DNA of 38,870 bases, from NCBI GenBank assembly GCA_022712915.1, contig JAFLJQ010000187.1, positions 1-38,870 of the forward strand, written 5' to 3'. This document shows, piece by piece, positions 6,903 to 15,728 of the stretch. This stretch comes from Gammaproteobacteria bacterium (lineage in GTDB: Bacteria > Pseudomonadota > Gammaproteobacteria > UBA6429 > Thiohalophilaceae). The translations under genes were made by a program, and so were the position numbers. Under the pieces are notes generated by a model, which did not search any database, was not told where the DNA came from, and was given only the letters and a program-made list of their open reading frames with translations. The stretch's first letter is position 1, and the number at the start of each line of letters is the position of its first letter.

Positions 6903-9278
6903 TTAAGCCGCATGTCTTACATATTGGTGTATGAGACCCGGTATATCGAGAATAAGAGCAATACCGCCATCACCAGTAATAGTCGCCCCTGCCAAACCCT
7001 CGGTACCATGCAACAAGGCACCCAGCGGTTTAATCACCACTTCTTCCTGGCCAATCAGTTCATCCACAACAAAGCCGATTTTCTGGTTACCAACATGCAC
7101 AATAACCACATGTCCCTCTTTCGGTAACGCGGCATTCGCTTGTCCTTTTACCAACCAATGATTCAAATAAAACAAAGGCAAGGTGCGGCCACGGACAACC
7201 ACACATAACTGGTTATCCACCACATTGGTTTTGGTTAAATCGAGATGAAAAATTTCATTCACGCTGACCAGCGGCAAAGCAAACAATTGCTTCTCAAGTT
7301 GCACCATCAACGTCGGCATAATAGCCAGGGTCAACGGCAACTTAATTAAAAGACGACTGCCCTTACCCAACTCAGACTCAATTTCAACGGTGCCATTTAA
7401 CTGGGCAATGCGCGTTTTAACCACATCCATGCCAACACCTCGACCTGAGATATCAGAAATTTCTGCCTTAGTCGAAAAGCCCGGGGCTAAAATCAGACCG
7501 TACGCATCGCTATCAGTCAGGCGCGCTGCGGCATCGGCATCCATCATGCCTTTTTCAACCGCTATCTCACGTAGCCTATTGGGATCCATTCCTTTGCCAT
7601 CATCCTCAATAACCAACAGGATATGGTCACCTTCCTGTTCAGCCTTGAGCAAAACACGGCCTTCCCGTGGTTTTCCAGCCGCTTCCCGTTCATCTGGCAT
7701 TTCAATACCGTGATCGACTGCATTTCGTACCAGATGCACCAATGGATCGGCCAGAGCATCCACCAGGTTTTTATCGAGATCAGTATCCTCGCCTTCCATT
7801 TCAAGTTTGATTTCTTTTTTCAGATTGCGTGCAATATCACGTACCACACGGGGAAAACGACCAAACACCTTTTTAATAGGTTGCATGCGCGTTTTCATTA
7901 CCGACATCTGCAAGTCAGTTGTCACCAGATCCAAATTGGCAACAGCTTTGACCATTTCCTCATCGCCCAGGTTGGCACCCAGTCGACCAATACGATTACG
8001 CACCAATACCAGTTCACCCACCATATTCATAATGTCATCCAGGCGCTTAGTATCCACGCGTACTGTGGTTTCTGCCTGGGATGCAGATTTATCTTTGGAT
8101 GCAGCAGTCGATTTGGCTGGTCTGACGACAGGAATGTCACCCGATTTAACCTCTGCCGCAATAGTTTGCATTGCCTCAGGTGAACTCACAGGGGTTTGCT
8201 CTGTCGGAGCAACATCATCAGCAACTCCAGTAACGGCAGGTTTAGCAGTAAATTGTCCCTTGCCATGAATATCATCCAGTAGCTGATCAAACTCCTTGTC
8301 CGAGATTTCATCAGTTGCAACCGCTTTGGTGGTCGGTTGCGAAGCTACTGGAGTGGCTGTTTTTGATGCCGCAGGATTAAATTGTCCTTTACCATGAATA
8401 TCATCCAGCAATTGATCAAATTCACCTTCGCTAATCTCATCACTGGATGCGGTGGAACTAACCGGTGCAGGGATATCTGACGATGGCTTACCAATAAGAT
8501 TGCCTTTGCCATGAATATCATCCAGTAATTGATCGAATTCATCTTCACTAATCTCGTCACTGGATGCTGTGGAACTAACCTGCGCAGAGGCAGCTTGCTG
8601 CGGTTTACCGATGAACTTGCCTTTGCCATGTATTTTATCAAGTATTTGATCAAACTGTTCATCCGTAATGTCTTCAGGATCCGTTGCACTTGCACTACTT
8701 GCTGCATTGACAGGTATATCCGCATCAGGGTTCTGTAAAGCCTTGAGTAATAAATCAAACTCTTCATCAGAAATATTTTCCCCACCACCCACAATGGTGT
8801 CGCCAGAAAGAATATCCTCAACAGGCTGTGGTGGGGCAGCTTGAGCAGGTTCAACTTGCACGGTAAGGGATGATTCAGCCACCGGAGCTGCAACAACAAC
8901 TTCACCTTTAATGATTCTTGTCAACCCGGATAACAGTGCTGGCTCTGCGTGTGGCGGTTCATCACCATTGCGCAAACACTCAAATTGTTCATTCAACACA
9001 TCGAGTACCGGCAACATAGTATCCATTAGTGTTGCATCAACAGAGCGTTCACCGTTTCTTAGCAGGTTGAATACGTCTTCAGCCGAGTGGCAGATTTCCA
9101 CCATTTGCGGGATCTCAAGAAAACCGGCGCCGCCTTTGATAGTGTGAAAACCTCTGAACACGGTATTGAGCATGTCCATATCATCCGGGCTATTTTCGAG
9201 ATCAACAAGCTGTTCGTTCAGCTGCTCAAGAATCTCACCGGCTTCAACAAGAAAATCCTGTAATAATTCTTCATCCAC
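6903..9278 (-). CDS. cheA: Chemotaxis histidine kinase CheA with repeat-rich linker
   Basis: 791-residue kinase that takes signals from receptors via CheW and phosphorylates CheY and CheB. Domains: P1 (1-105) with phospho-His H45 in FHTIKGGAGFL; a long acidic/Ala-rich linker (about 130-400); P3 dimerisation (about 403-470); P4 ATPase with LVRNAVDHGIE, EDDGKGMD, GFSTK and GRGVGMD; P5 CheW-like (about 650-785). There is no recognisable P2 CheY-binding domain; its place is taken by five copies of a motif ISDEEFDQLLDDIHGKG. In Vibrio a linker domain of CheA (LID) binds ParP, and parP is in this operon, so the repeats are the natural candidate docking site. That link is inference. Confidence 0.96.
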   Translation of the reverse strand: MDEELLQDFLVEAGEILEQLNEQLVDLENSPDDMDMLNTVFRGFHTIKGGAGFLEIPQMVEICHSAEDVFNLLRNGERSVDATLMDTMLPVLDVLNEQFECLRNGDEPPHAEPALLSGLTRIIKGEVVVAAPVAESSLTVQVEPAQAAPPQPVEDILSGDTIVGGGENISDEEFDLLLKALQNPDADIPVNAASSASATDPEDITDEQFDQILDKIHGKGKFIGKPQQAASAQVSSTASSDEISEDEFDQLLDDIHGKGNLIGKPSSDIPAPVSSTASSDEISEGEFDQLLDDIHGKGQFNPAASKTATPVASQPTTKAVATDEISDKEFDQLLDDIHGKGQFTAKPAVTGVADDVAPTEQTPVSSPEAMQTIAAEVKSGDIPVVRPAKSTAASKDKSASQAETTVRVDTKRLDDIMNMVGELVLVRNRIGRLGANLGDEEMVKAVANLDLVTTDLQMSVMKTRMQPIKKVFGRFPRVVRDIARNLKKEIKLEMEGEDTDLDKNLVDALADPLVHLVRNAVDHGIEMPDEREAAGKPREGRVLLKAEQEGDHILLVIEDDGKGMDPNRLREIAVEKGMMDADAAARLTDSDAYGLILAPGFSTKAEISDISGRGVGMDVVKTRIAQLNGTVEIESELGKGSRLLIKLPLTLAIMPTLMVQLEKQLFALPLVSVNEIFHLDLTKTNVVDNQLCVVVRGRTLPLFYLNHWLVKGQANAALPKEGHVVIVHVGNQKIGFVVDELIGQEEVVIKPLGALLHGTEGLAGATITGDGGIALILDIPGLIHQYVRHAA
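8241..8777 (-). repeat. Five-fold repeat within the CheA linker
   Basis: Five units lie at about CheA residues 168-183, 203-224, 242-265, 279-300 and 324-346. The core is I-S/T-D/E-x-E/Q-F-D-Q-L/I-L-D-D/K-I-H-G-K-G followed by F or L. The first unit is divergent (LLLKALQ, no HGKG). The spacers are Ala/Ser/Thr/Pro-rich, and two of them share SSTASSDEIS, pointing to recent duplication. Each unit would form a short amphipathic acidic helix. Confidence 0.85.
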
Positions 9279-9303
9279 CGGTTTTGTCCCTGTGCACCCT
9301 TAA

Positions 9304-10053
9304 TTAAAATCCTAAACTGGAAAGCAAATCATCCACTTCGTCCTGACCTGAAACCAGATTGCTCTCAGTATCAACGCCAGGTACAGCCGGACCGGTTGCT
9401 TCAATGGAATGATCATCCTTTGTTTTTTCAAAATCTACCTTGATATGGCCACCGGCCAATTTCACCAGATTAACCAGATTGGTTTCAACATCTTCAACCA
9501 GACCAATAACCCGTTTAATGATCTGGCTGGTTAGATCCTGAAAATCCTGAGCCATTAAAATCTCATTGAGTTTTGAACGGAGTTCTTTAACCTGACCCGT
9601 ATTGCCTTCAAGAAACTGGTCTATCAATAAACTCAGCTCACGAAATTCCTGTACATTCATGTCACGCTGTACAAATCGACGCCATTTTTCATGCAAGTTA
9701 CTGGAATTGGTCGTAACACTGTCACAAATAGGCAAAGATTCTTCCACTGCCGTCAGCGTTCTATTGGCCGCATCATCAGTCATTTTAATGACATGCCTGA
9801 GGCGGGAACGGGCATCGGGAATTTCTGCCTGGGCAAGATTGATGAGCTTGTCATCCTTGCCAAAGGCCGTAATGGAATCATGCAATTCGCGTGTCAGTTT
9901 ACCCATTTCCTGATACAACTCGGTCTCACGAATACGGGTTAACTCATCTAAGACCTCTCGTGCGCCGTTCTCATCACCCCGTTCAAGACAGGCCAGAAGA
10001 TCTTTGCTGCGAGCAATATTATCGTCTGAAATCAGTTTGTTTTCTTCGAGCAT
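9304..10053 (-). CDS. cheZ: CheZ, CheY-P phosphatase
   Basis: 249-residue phosphatase that ends the CheY-P signal. The long helical hairpin contains the catalytic signature AQDFQDLTSQ: D173 and Q177 correspond to D143 and Q147 of E. coli CheZ. The extreme C-terminus DEVDDLLSSLGF is the conserved CheY-binding peptide, joined by a flexible linker (about 210-235). It lies 15 bases behind cheY and 25 bases ahead of cheA. Presence of CheZ is typical of gammaproteobacterial flagellar chemotaxis. Confidence 0.95.
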   Translation of the reverse strand: MLEENKLISDDNIARSKDLLACLERGDENGAREVLDELTRIRETELYQEMGKLTRELHDSITAFGKDDKLINLAQAEIPDARSRLRHVIKMTDDAANRTLTAVEESLPICDSVTTNSSNLHEKWRRFVQRDMNVQEFRELSLLIDQFLEGNTGQVKELRSKLNEILMAQDFQDLTSQIIKRVIGLVEDVETNLVNLVKLAGGHIKVDFEKTKDDHSIEATGPAVPGVDTESNLVSGQDEVDDLLSSLGF

Positions 10054-10068
10054 CGTGTCATCCCATTA

Positions 10069-10452
10069 TCAACCAACACGTTCGAAGATTTTGCCCATTT
10101 TTTCCTTCAGAGTAATGGCTGTAAATGGTTTAACAATGTAACCATTCACACCGGCTTCCGCTGCCTCCACAATTTGTTCACGTTTTTGTTCTGCCGTTAC
10201 CATCATAACCGGTAAGCCACTCAGCTTATCATCTGCACGGACTTCCCTTAAGAGTTCAATACCGGTCATACCAGGCATATTCCAGTCGGTAACAAGGAAA
10301 TCTATACCACCCTTTTTTAATATCGGTATTGCAGTGTTACCATCATCCGCCTCAACGATATTCATAAATCCCAAGTCATTCAGCAGATTTTTAATAATAC
10401 GCCTCATGGTAGAAAAATCATCCACAACAAGGATTTTCATATTCGTATCCAC
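10069..10452 (-). CDS. cheY: Chemotaxis response regulator CheY
   Basis: Single-domain receiver that binds FliM when phosphorylated and changes motor rotation. Acidic residues D11/D12, phospho-acceptor D56 ([11 protein letters not shown]), T86, Y105 and K108 (YIVKPF) are all present. The start is taken as GTG at 10452, because GGAGGAG lies 4 bases ahead; the ATG four codons later ([14 protein letters not shown]) matches the usual Pseudomonas N-terminus but has a weaker site. A sigma-28 promoter lies about 90 bases upstream, so cheY is probably the first gene of the late operon. Confidence 0.95.
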   Translation of the reverse strand: MDTNMKILVVDDFSTMRRIIKNLLNDLGFMNIVEADDGNTAIPILKKGGIDFLVTDWNMPGMTGIELLREVRADDKLSGLPVMMVTAEQKREQIVEAAEAGVNGYIVKPFTAITLKEKMGKIFERVG

Positions 10453-10543
10453 AACGCTCCTCCAGTATCAAACCTCAGGTGTTTCTGCACAGCTCTATAT
10501 TGCTCTTACCATACTAAATATAATGGACAGTCTTACTTAATCA

Positions 10544-10570
10544 ATATCGGCTTATTGAAAAAAATATTTA
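10544..10570 (-). promoter_or_regulatory. Sigma-28 (FliA) promoter for cheY operon
   Basis: Read on the minus strand: TAAATATT, 11 bases, GCCGATAT. The E. coli FliA consensus is TAAAGTTT-N11-GCCGATAA, so the -10 matches 7 of 8, the -35 starts TAAA and the spacing is exact. It overlaps the last codon and stop of fliA and ends about 90 bases ahead of cheY. FliA would therefore drive the chemotaxis genes that follow its own. Confidence 0.8.
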
Positions 10571-11302
10571 ATTCTCAGCACCTAAGCGATGCCCCAGGCG
10601 CGCCTGTAATCGAATAACGGCTTGACTGTGAATTTGACTGACACGGGATTCACTCACCCCCATGACCGCACCAATTTCACGTAAATTTAATTCTTCATCA
10701 TAATAAAGGGCCATCACCAACCGCTCGCGTTCAGGCAACGTCGCAATCGCATCTGATAACAAACGTTGCATATCTTCACGTTGCAAACCATCAAGAACAC
10801 CGGGGGCATTATCTGACATCGTTTCAAGGATGGACTCATCACCGATCCCCATGTCTTCAAAACTAAGAACCTTGTGATAACTATTATCCTGAAGAATTTT
10901 GTAATATTCCGGTAAGGACATCTCCAGCGTTTCTGCAATTTCAGTATCACGAGCATCACGACCAACATCATTTTCTATCGTACGCACGGCCTCAGCCACC
11001 ATACGGGCCTTACGATGTACCGAACGCGGTGCCCAATCATTCTTACGTATCTCATCTAGCATAGAGCCACGAACACGGATACCGGCATAGGTCTCAAAAC
11101 TCGCTCCCTGACGCTCATCATAGTTGCGCGCCGCTTCCAACAGGCCAATCATGCCGGCCTGTATCAAGTCTTCGAGCTGCACACTGGCGGGCAAACGGTT
11201 AATCAAATGACAGGCAATTCGTTTTACCAATGAAGCGTGTCGTTCAACCATTTCATTATGGCTGGCAGGCTGGGTTGCTCTATACATGGCTAGGCCATTC
11301 AT
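10568..11302 (-). CDS. fliA: Flagellar sigma factor FliA (sigma-28)
   Basis: 244-residue sigma factor for late flagellar and chemotaxis promoters. Region 2 (LVKRIACHLINRLPASVQLEDLIQAGMIGLLEAARNYDERQGASFETYAGIRVRGSMLDEIR in outline), region 3 (WAPRSVHRKAR) and the region 4 helix-turn-helix (ELNLREIGAVMGVSESRVSQIHSQA) are complete. The ATG overlaps the fleN stop (ATGA); a second ATG six codons in is possible. Sites that fit its specificity occur in the window before cheY and motA and, less well, before the HDOD gene. Confidence 0.96.
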   Translation of the reverse strand: MNGLAMYRATQPASHNEMVERHASLVKRIACHLINRLPASVQLEDLIQAGMIGLLEAARNYDERQGASFETYAGIRVRGSMLDEIRKNDWAPRSVHRKARMVAEAVRTIENDVGRDARDTEIAETLEMSLPEYYKILQDNSYHKVLSFEDMGIGDESILETMSDNAPGVLDGLQREDMQRLLSDAIATLPERERLVMALYYDEELNLREIGAVMGVSESRVSQIHSQAVIRLQARLGHRLGAEN

Positions 11303-12189
11303 GGCATTACCTCCGCATTTTTATTTTGTATATTTGCTTGAATTAATCGCTCAACAAAAAACTCCAGATGACCACCGGCCATCTTTGGCACCGGCCACTT
11401 GCACACTTTTTCTGTGAGCGTCTTGTATGCAGTCGCCGCCTTACTACGAGGAAAGGCCTCAACCACTGCACGCTGCTTTCTAACGGCTTTGATAACATAA
11501 TCGTCATAAGGGATGTGTCCAATGTAATCCAATGTCACGTCTAAAAAACGATCCGTTACCCTTACGATATTCTCATAAACTAATCTGCCTTGTTGTGCGC
11601 TTTTTGTCATATTACTCAGAATTCTGAAACGATGGATGCCATACTCACGGTTGAGTAGTTTGATCAAGGCATAGGCATCAGTAAGCGATGCCGGTTCATC
11701 ACAGACCACCACCACCACCTCCTGCGAAGCACGGCAAAAACTAGTGACACCTTCAGAAATTCCCGCTGCGGTATCAACTATCAACATGTCAACATTCATG
11801 CTCAATTCACTAAAGGCATGAATGAGTCCAGCATGCTGTGCAGGGGTTAATTGCGCCATATCCTGAATACCTGAGGATGCAGGAATAATCTTTATTCCAT
11901 ATGGCCCTTCAATCATGACCTCTTCAAGCGTCATCGCACCATCAATCACATCACGCAAAGTATGTTTAGGATAGATACCCAGTAACACATCAATATTGGC
12001 CAGACCCAGGTCTGCATCAAACAAAATGACATCTTTACCCGATGCAGCGGCTGACATGGCCAGATTGACCGACACGTTCGTCTTGCCAACACCGCCTTTA
12101 CCACCTGTTACTGCGATCACTTGTACCGGATGAGGATTGAACATACGTTTAAGTCCTGAAGCCTGATTATTTATTCCCATATCAACCAT
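11299..12189 (-). CDS. fleN: Flagellar number regulator FleN/FlhG (MinD-type ATPase)
   Basis: About 296-residue MinD-like ATPase that limits flagellar number, in Pseudomonas by acting on FleQ, and works against FlhF. Walker A is AVTGGKGGVGKTNVSVNLAM, followed by LFDADLGLANIDVLLGI and the DTAAG motif. The frame is open further upstream (to 12249), but that part lies inside flhF and looks non-coding (MVWQMMSPSHWLWAEWW). I take the ATG at 12189, overlapping the flhF stop; the ATG at 12180 is as likely. It overlaps fliA by 4 bases. Confidence 0.93.
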   Translation of the reverse strand: MVDMGINNQASGLKRMFNPHPVQVIAVTGGKGGVGKTNVSVNLAMSAAASGKDVILFDADLGLANIDVLLGIYPKHTLRDVIDGAMTLEEVMIEGPYGIKIIPASSGIQDMAQLTPAQHAGLIHAFSELSMNVDMLIVDTAAGISEGVTSFCRASQEVVVVVCDEPASLTDAYALIKLLNREYGIHRFRILSNMTKSAQQGRLVYENIVRVTDRFLDVTLDYIGHIPYDDYVIKAVRKQRAVVEAFPRSKAATAYKTLTEKVCKWPVPKMAGGHLEFFVERLIQANIQNKNAEVMP

Positions 12190-13549
12190 GAGCCTGAGCC
12201 ACCATTCCGCCCAGAGCCAATGAGAGGGACTCATCATCTGCCACACCACCAGACAGATGCTGCATTATCGAAACTGCCCGACTCACTAAACCGTGTGCTC
12301 TGGCTGGGTGAATATCTTCGGGGACCTTTTGCCCATCGTTAAAATAGGCAACGGGCAATTTACTTTCGATAGCCACCGAAAGCGCCCCACCCAGACTGGT
12401 GGTTTCATCAACCTTGGTTAAAATACAACCAGCCAATGATAGTGCTTTAAAACCTCGCATAACATCATTCAACACGCCACGCTGATTATTGGTGGCCATG
12501 ACCAGATAAGGTTGTACCCGCCGATCCCCCTCTCTTAGCATGGCCAATTGATCATTCAACTGCATATCACGTGAACTCATACCCGCCGTATCAATTAACA
12601 CAAGTTCCTTATTACTGAACTTGCGCAAGGCCACTTGTAACTCTTCCAAATTAGCCGTAATACTGATAGGGGCACCCATAATCCGTGCATAACTACGTAA
12701 CTGTTCATGTGCACCGACACGATAGTTATCGGTCGATATGAGCGCAACCTTACCCTTTCCATGACGCAAGATATAACGCGCCGCTAATTTAGCAGCAGTC
12801 GTCGTCTTGCCCACACCTGTGGCTCCGACCAATGCAATGACGCCACCCTGCTCTATAATATCATCACTTTGAACAGGTATTTGGTGTGATAACTCACCCA
12901 GTGCCATACGCCAGTTATGCTCAAAGTCATCACTTTCCTTAACCTGCTCTGAAATACTCCTTGCCAGAGTCGGGCTTAAACCCAGCCCAATCAGGCGTTG
13001 CAGCATGCGCGCGCGCAAAGGGTGGTAGCGAGTCTCATTGCCCCAGGCTAGACCAGATAATTGATTAACCAGTAAACCACGCAATGATTTAAGTTCACTA
13101 CGCATTTCAGAAATGGCTGGCTCTTGCTGTTGGTTGATGAAAAGTTTGTCGTACTTCGAACTATCCTTGTGGACTTTTTGATGGGGCACATTCGTAACAG
13201 CCGATTCCGGAATATGACGGCTAAGTTTGACATCATTCCATATTTCTTCGCGTGAAATTTTTCTTTCCCCTTCCGGTTCAATAACGGAAACATCCTGTTC
13301 TCCGTTAACATCGATATGTGAAACGTTTTTTTCGTCAGCTACATCAATTTCTGCTGCAGTTTCAATTGCAGCTTTTGAGCTCGTAGGATTGTTCGCCAGC
13401 AAGCTGTCATCATAATCTATTGCCGCAACAATCTCGATACCACCTTCAACGCGTTTGTTTGACAAAATAACCGCATCAGGTCCCATGCTCTCACGAACCT
13501 TGAGAATGGTACGACGCATATCTGCAGCAAAAAATCTTTTAATCTTCAT
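12182..13549 (-). CDS. flhF: Flagellar placement GTPase FlhF
   Basis: 455-residue SRP-type GTPase that marks the pole where the flagellum is built. An N-terminal basic motif (MKIKRFFAADMRRTILKVRESMGPDAVILS) and a variable acidic linker (about 60-150) are followed by the NG domain: GATGVGKTTTAAKLAARY (G1), DTAGMSSRD (G3), TKVDE (G4). It overlaps fleN at its stop and lies 51 bases behind flhA. Presence of flhF with fleN is the main sequence argument for polar flagella. Confidence 0.95.
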   Translation of the reverse strand: MKIKRFFAADMRRTILKVRESMGPDAVILSNKRVEGGIEIVAAIDYDDSLLANNPTSSKAAIETAAEIDVADEKNVSHIDVNGEQDVSVIEPEGERKISREEIWNDVKLSRHIPESAVTNVPHQKVHKDSSKYDKLFINQQQEPAISEMRSELKSLRGLLVNQLSGLAWGNETRYHPLRARMLQRLIGLGLSPTLARSISEQVKESDDFEHNWRMALGELSHQIPVQSDDIIEQGGVIALVGATGVGKTTTAAKLAARYILRHGKGKVALISTDNYRVGAHEQLRSYARIMGAPISITANLEELQVALRKFSNKELVLIDTAGMSSRDMQLNDQLAMLREGDRRVQPYLVMATNNQRGVLNDVMRGFKALSLAGCILTKVDETTSLGGALSVAIESKLPVAYFNDGQKVPEDIHPARAHGLVSRAVSIMQHLSGGVADDESLSLALGGMVAQAHG

Positions 13550-13600
13550 ATTCGCCTCATAACCCAGCCTGAAACAAAAACTATTTCTTTCTCAGTAACT

Positions 13601-15706
13601 CTATGATGCAACCGGGGTCGCCTGCCCCACTGTTGCAACTATCCTGATCTGTTTATCGCTTGGAATCTCGTTATAAGACAGAACATACATCGATGAAATG
13701 GTGTGTCTTACAAAGCGGGACAACATGGTACGCAATATGGCCGGTACCAGCAAAATGGCGGGGCGGCCACCTTGTTCCTGTTCTCTGGCACTTTCCAGCA
13801 ATGCCTCATGTAAACGTTCCGCGAGACTCGGTTCAACGCCTCCACCAATCCCATCAGAGGCCTGCAAGGTATGATGCAACAACTGTTCCAATTCAGGAGA
13901 CAGGGTGATCACCGGCACCTCGGTGGCCATGCCATTGATTTGCTGGATAATTGAACGTGCCAGAGACACCCGCACCGAGGCCAGCAACACGTCAGGCTCT
14001 TGACTCCGGCTACCATGTTCCGCCAAGGTTTCGGCAATAGAGCGAATATCCCGAATCGAAACCCCTTCTTCCAGCAGGCCTTGTAGAACCTTAACAATAA
14101 CCCCCAGCGTCAGGGTATCAGGCACAAGATTTTCAACCAGCTTCGGTGCCACCTTCGCCAGTTGATCAAGAATATGCTGCACCTCTTCATGGCCTAACAG
14201 TTCATGTGCATGACTTTGTACCAATTGACTGAGATGAGTCGCGATAACGGTATTGGCATCAACCACGGTATAAGCCATAGTCTGGGCCTGATCACGTTGT
14301 GACGGCTCAATCCATACCGCTTCCAGTCCAAAGGCTGGATCATGTCCTTCAATCCCCTCCAGGGTGCCAAACACCTGACCAGGATTAATAGCCATTTCCC
14401 GATCCGGGTAAACCTGCGCCTCACCCACGGTTACGCCCATCAAGGTAATGCGATAAGAGGTGGGCGTCAGATCCAGATTGTCACGAATATGTACTGGTGG
14501 CACGAGGAAACCCAGTTCCTGAGAGAGTTTTTTACGCACGCCTTTAATGCGCCCCATCAATTCACCGCCCTGGGCTTTATCCACCATGGGAATCAAACGG
14601 TAACCCACTTCCAGGCCAATGGCATCAACGGGACCAACATCATCCCAGGTCAAATCACGAACTTCCGTTTCCTGTTTTTCAGACTGGACATTCTGTTCCT
14701 CGACTACTTTAGCTTTGCCTGATTTATGCCTATATATAAGGTAGGCCGCTCCACCACTGATAAAAGACAAACTCAAAAAAGCCACATTGGGCATGCCAGG
14801 GATCACACCCATAAGGCCTAATACACCCGCCGATACCGCCAGTGAGCGCGGGTTACTGAACATTTGTTGCAGAACCTGCTCACCCATATTCTGCGTGGTG
14901 GAGACACGGGTAATAATAATACCGGCCGCCGTCGACAATAACAGGGCCGGAATTTGCGCCACCAAGCCATCCCCAATCGTCAGCAGTATGTAATAACGTG
15001 CGGCATCGGAGATGCTCAAATCATGTTGCAGCGTGCCGATAGACAGACCACCAATAATATTAATCATCAAGATCAGGATCCCGGCAATGGCATCACCCCG
15101 CACAAACTTACTGGCACCATCCATGGAACCATAAAACTCAGCTTCATCACTGATCTCCTGACGGCGACGACGGGCATCATCCGGTTCAATCAAACCGGCA
15201 TTCAAATCGGCATCAATGGCCATTTGTTTGCCGGGCATGGCATCCAGAGTAAAGCGGGCACTCACTTCAGAGATACGTGTAGCACCCTTGGTTATCACCA
15301 CAAAATTGATAATCACCAGGATCATAAAAACAACCAGACCAACGGCGTAATTACCACCAATAACAAATTCACCAAAGGCCTTAATCACTTGCCCAGCCGC
15401 ATCAGGGCCATTATGCCCTTCCAACAACACAACACGTGTAGATGCGACATTCAGCGCCAGACGTAATAAAGTGGTAATCAATAACACCACCGGAAACAAA
15501 GCAAAATCAAGTGGCCTCAAGGTGTAGACCGTGACCAGCAAGATCACCAGTGCCAAAGCAATGTTAAAGCTGAACAAGATATCGAGGAAAAAGGGGGCCA
15601 GGGGCACCACAATCATGGCCAACATCAACAACATAAGGATGGGCGCACCCAATCCAGAACGCATAACAAACTTGATTCTTTCCAATGCTACATTTTGCTC
15701 AGCCAT
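13601..15706 (-). CDS. flhA: Flagellar export gate protein FlhA
   Basis: About 701-residue core of the flagellar type III export apparatus. The N-terminal half has eight predicted membrane helices with the FHIPEP signature region (SARFTLDAMPGKQMAIDADLNAG, shown in outline); the cytoplasmic half binds chaperone-substrate complexes (DLTPTSYRI, PGQVFG...). Length is normal for the family. ATG at 15706 is preferred to the adjacent TTG; GAGG lies 10 bases ahead. It follows flhB by 22 bases. Confidence 0.96.
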   Translation of the reverse strand: MAEQNVALERIKFVMRSGLGAPILMLLMLAMIVVPLAPFFLDILFSFNIALALVILLVTVYTLRPLDFALFPVVLLITTLLRLALNVASTRVVLLEGHNGPDAAGQVIKAFGEFVIGGNYAVGLVVFMILVIINFVVITKGATRISEVSARFTLDAMPGKQMAIDADLNAGLIEPDDARRRRQEISDEAEFYGSMDGASKFVRGDAIAGILILMINIIGGLSIGTLQHDLSISDAARYYILLTIGDGLVAQIPALLLSTAAGIIITRVSTTQNMGEQVLQQMFSNPRSLAVSAGVLGLMGVIPGMPNVAFLSLSFISGGAAYLIYRHKSGKAKVVEEQNVQSEKQETEVRDLTWDDVGPVDAIGLEVGYRLIPMVDKAQGGELMGRIKGVRKKLSQELGFLVPPVHIRDNLDLTPTSYRITLMGVTVGEAQVYPDREMAINPGQVFGTLEGIEGHDPAFGLEAVWIEPSQRDQAQTMAYTVVDANTVIATHLSQLVQSHAHELLGHEEVQHILDQLAKVAPKLVENLVPDTLTLGVIVKVLQGLLEEGVSIRDIRSIAETLAEHGSRSQEPDVLLASVRVSLARSIIQQINGMATEVPVITLSPELEQLLHHTLQASDGIGGGVEPSLAERLHEALLESAREQEQGGRPAILLVPAILRTMLSRFVRHTISSMYVLSYNEIPSDKQIRIVATVGQATPVAS

Positions 15707-15728
15707 CAACTACAGACCTCTTGGTTAA

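Noticed and set aside
8345-8905. Long Leu-rich open frame within cheA
   Set aside because: It is a shifted-frame shadow of the repeated CheA linker; composition is an artefact of the repeat.
12190-12249. Longer FleN start inside flhF
   Set aside because: The extra residues are Trp/Met-rich, unlike the family, and are the shadow of the flhF coding frame.
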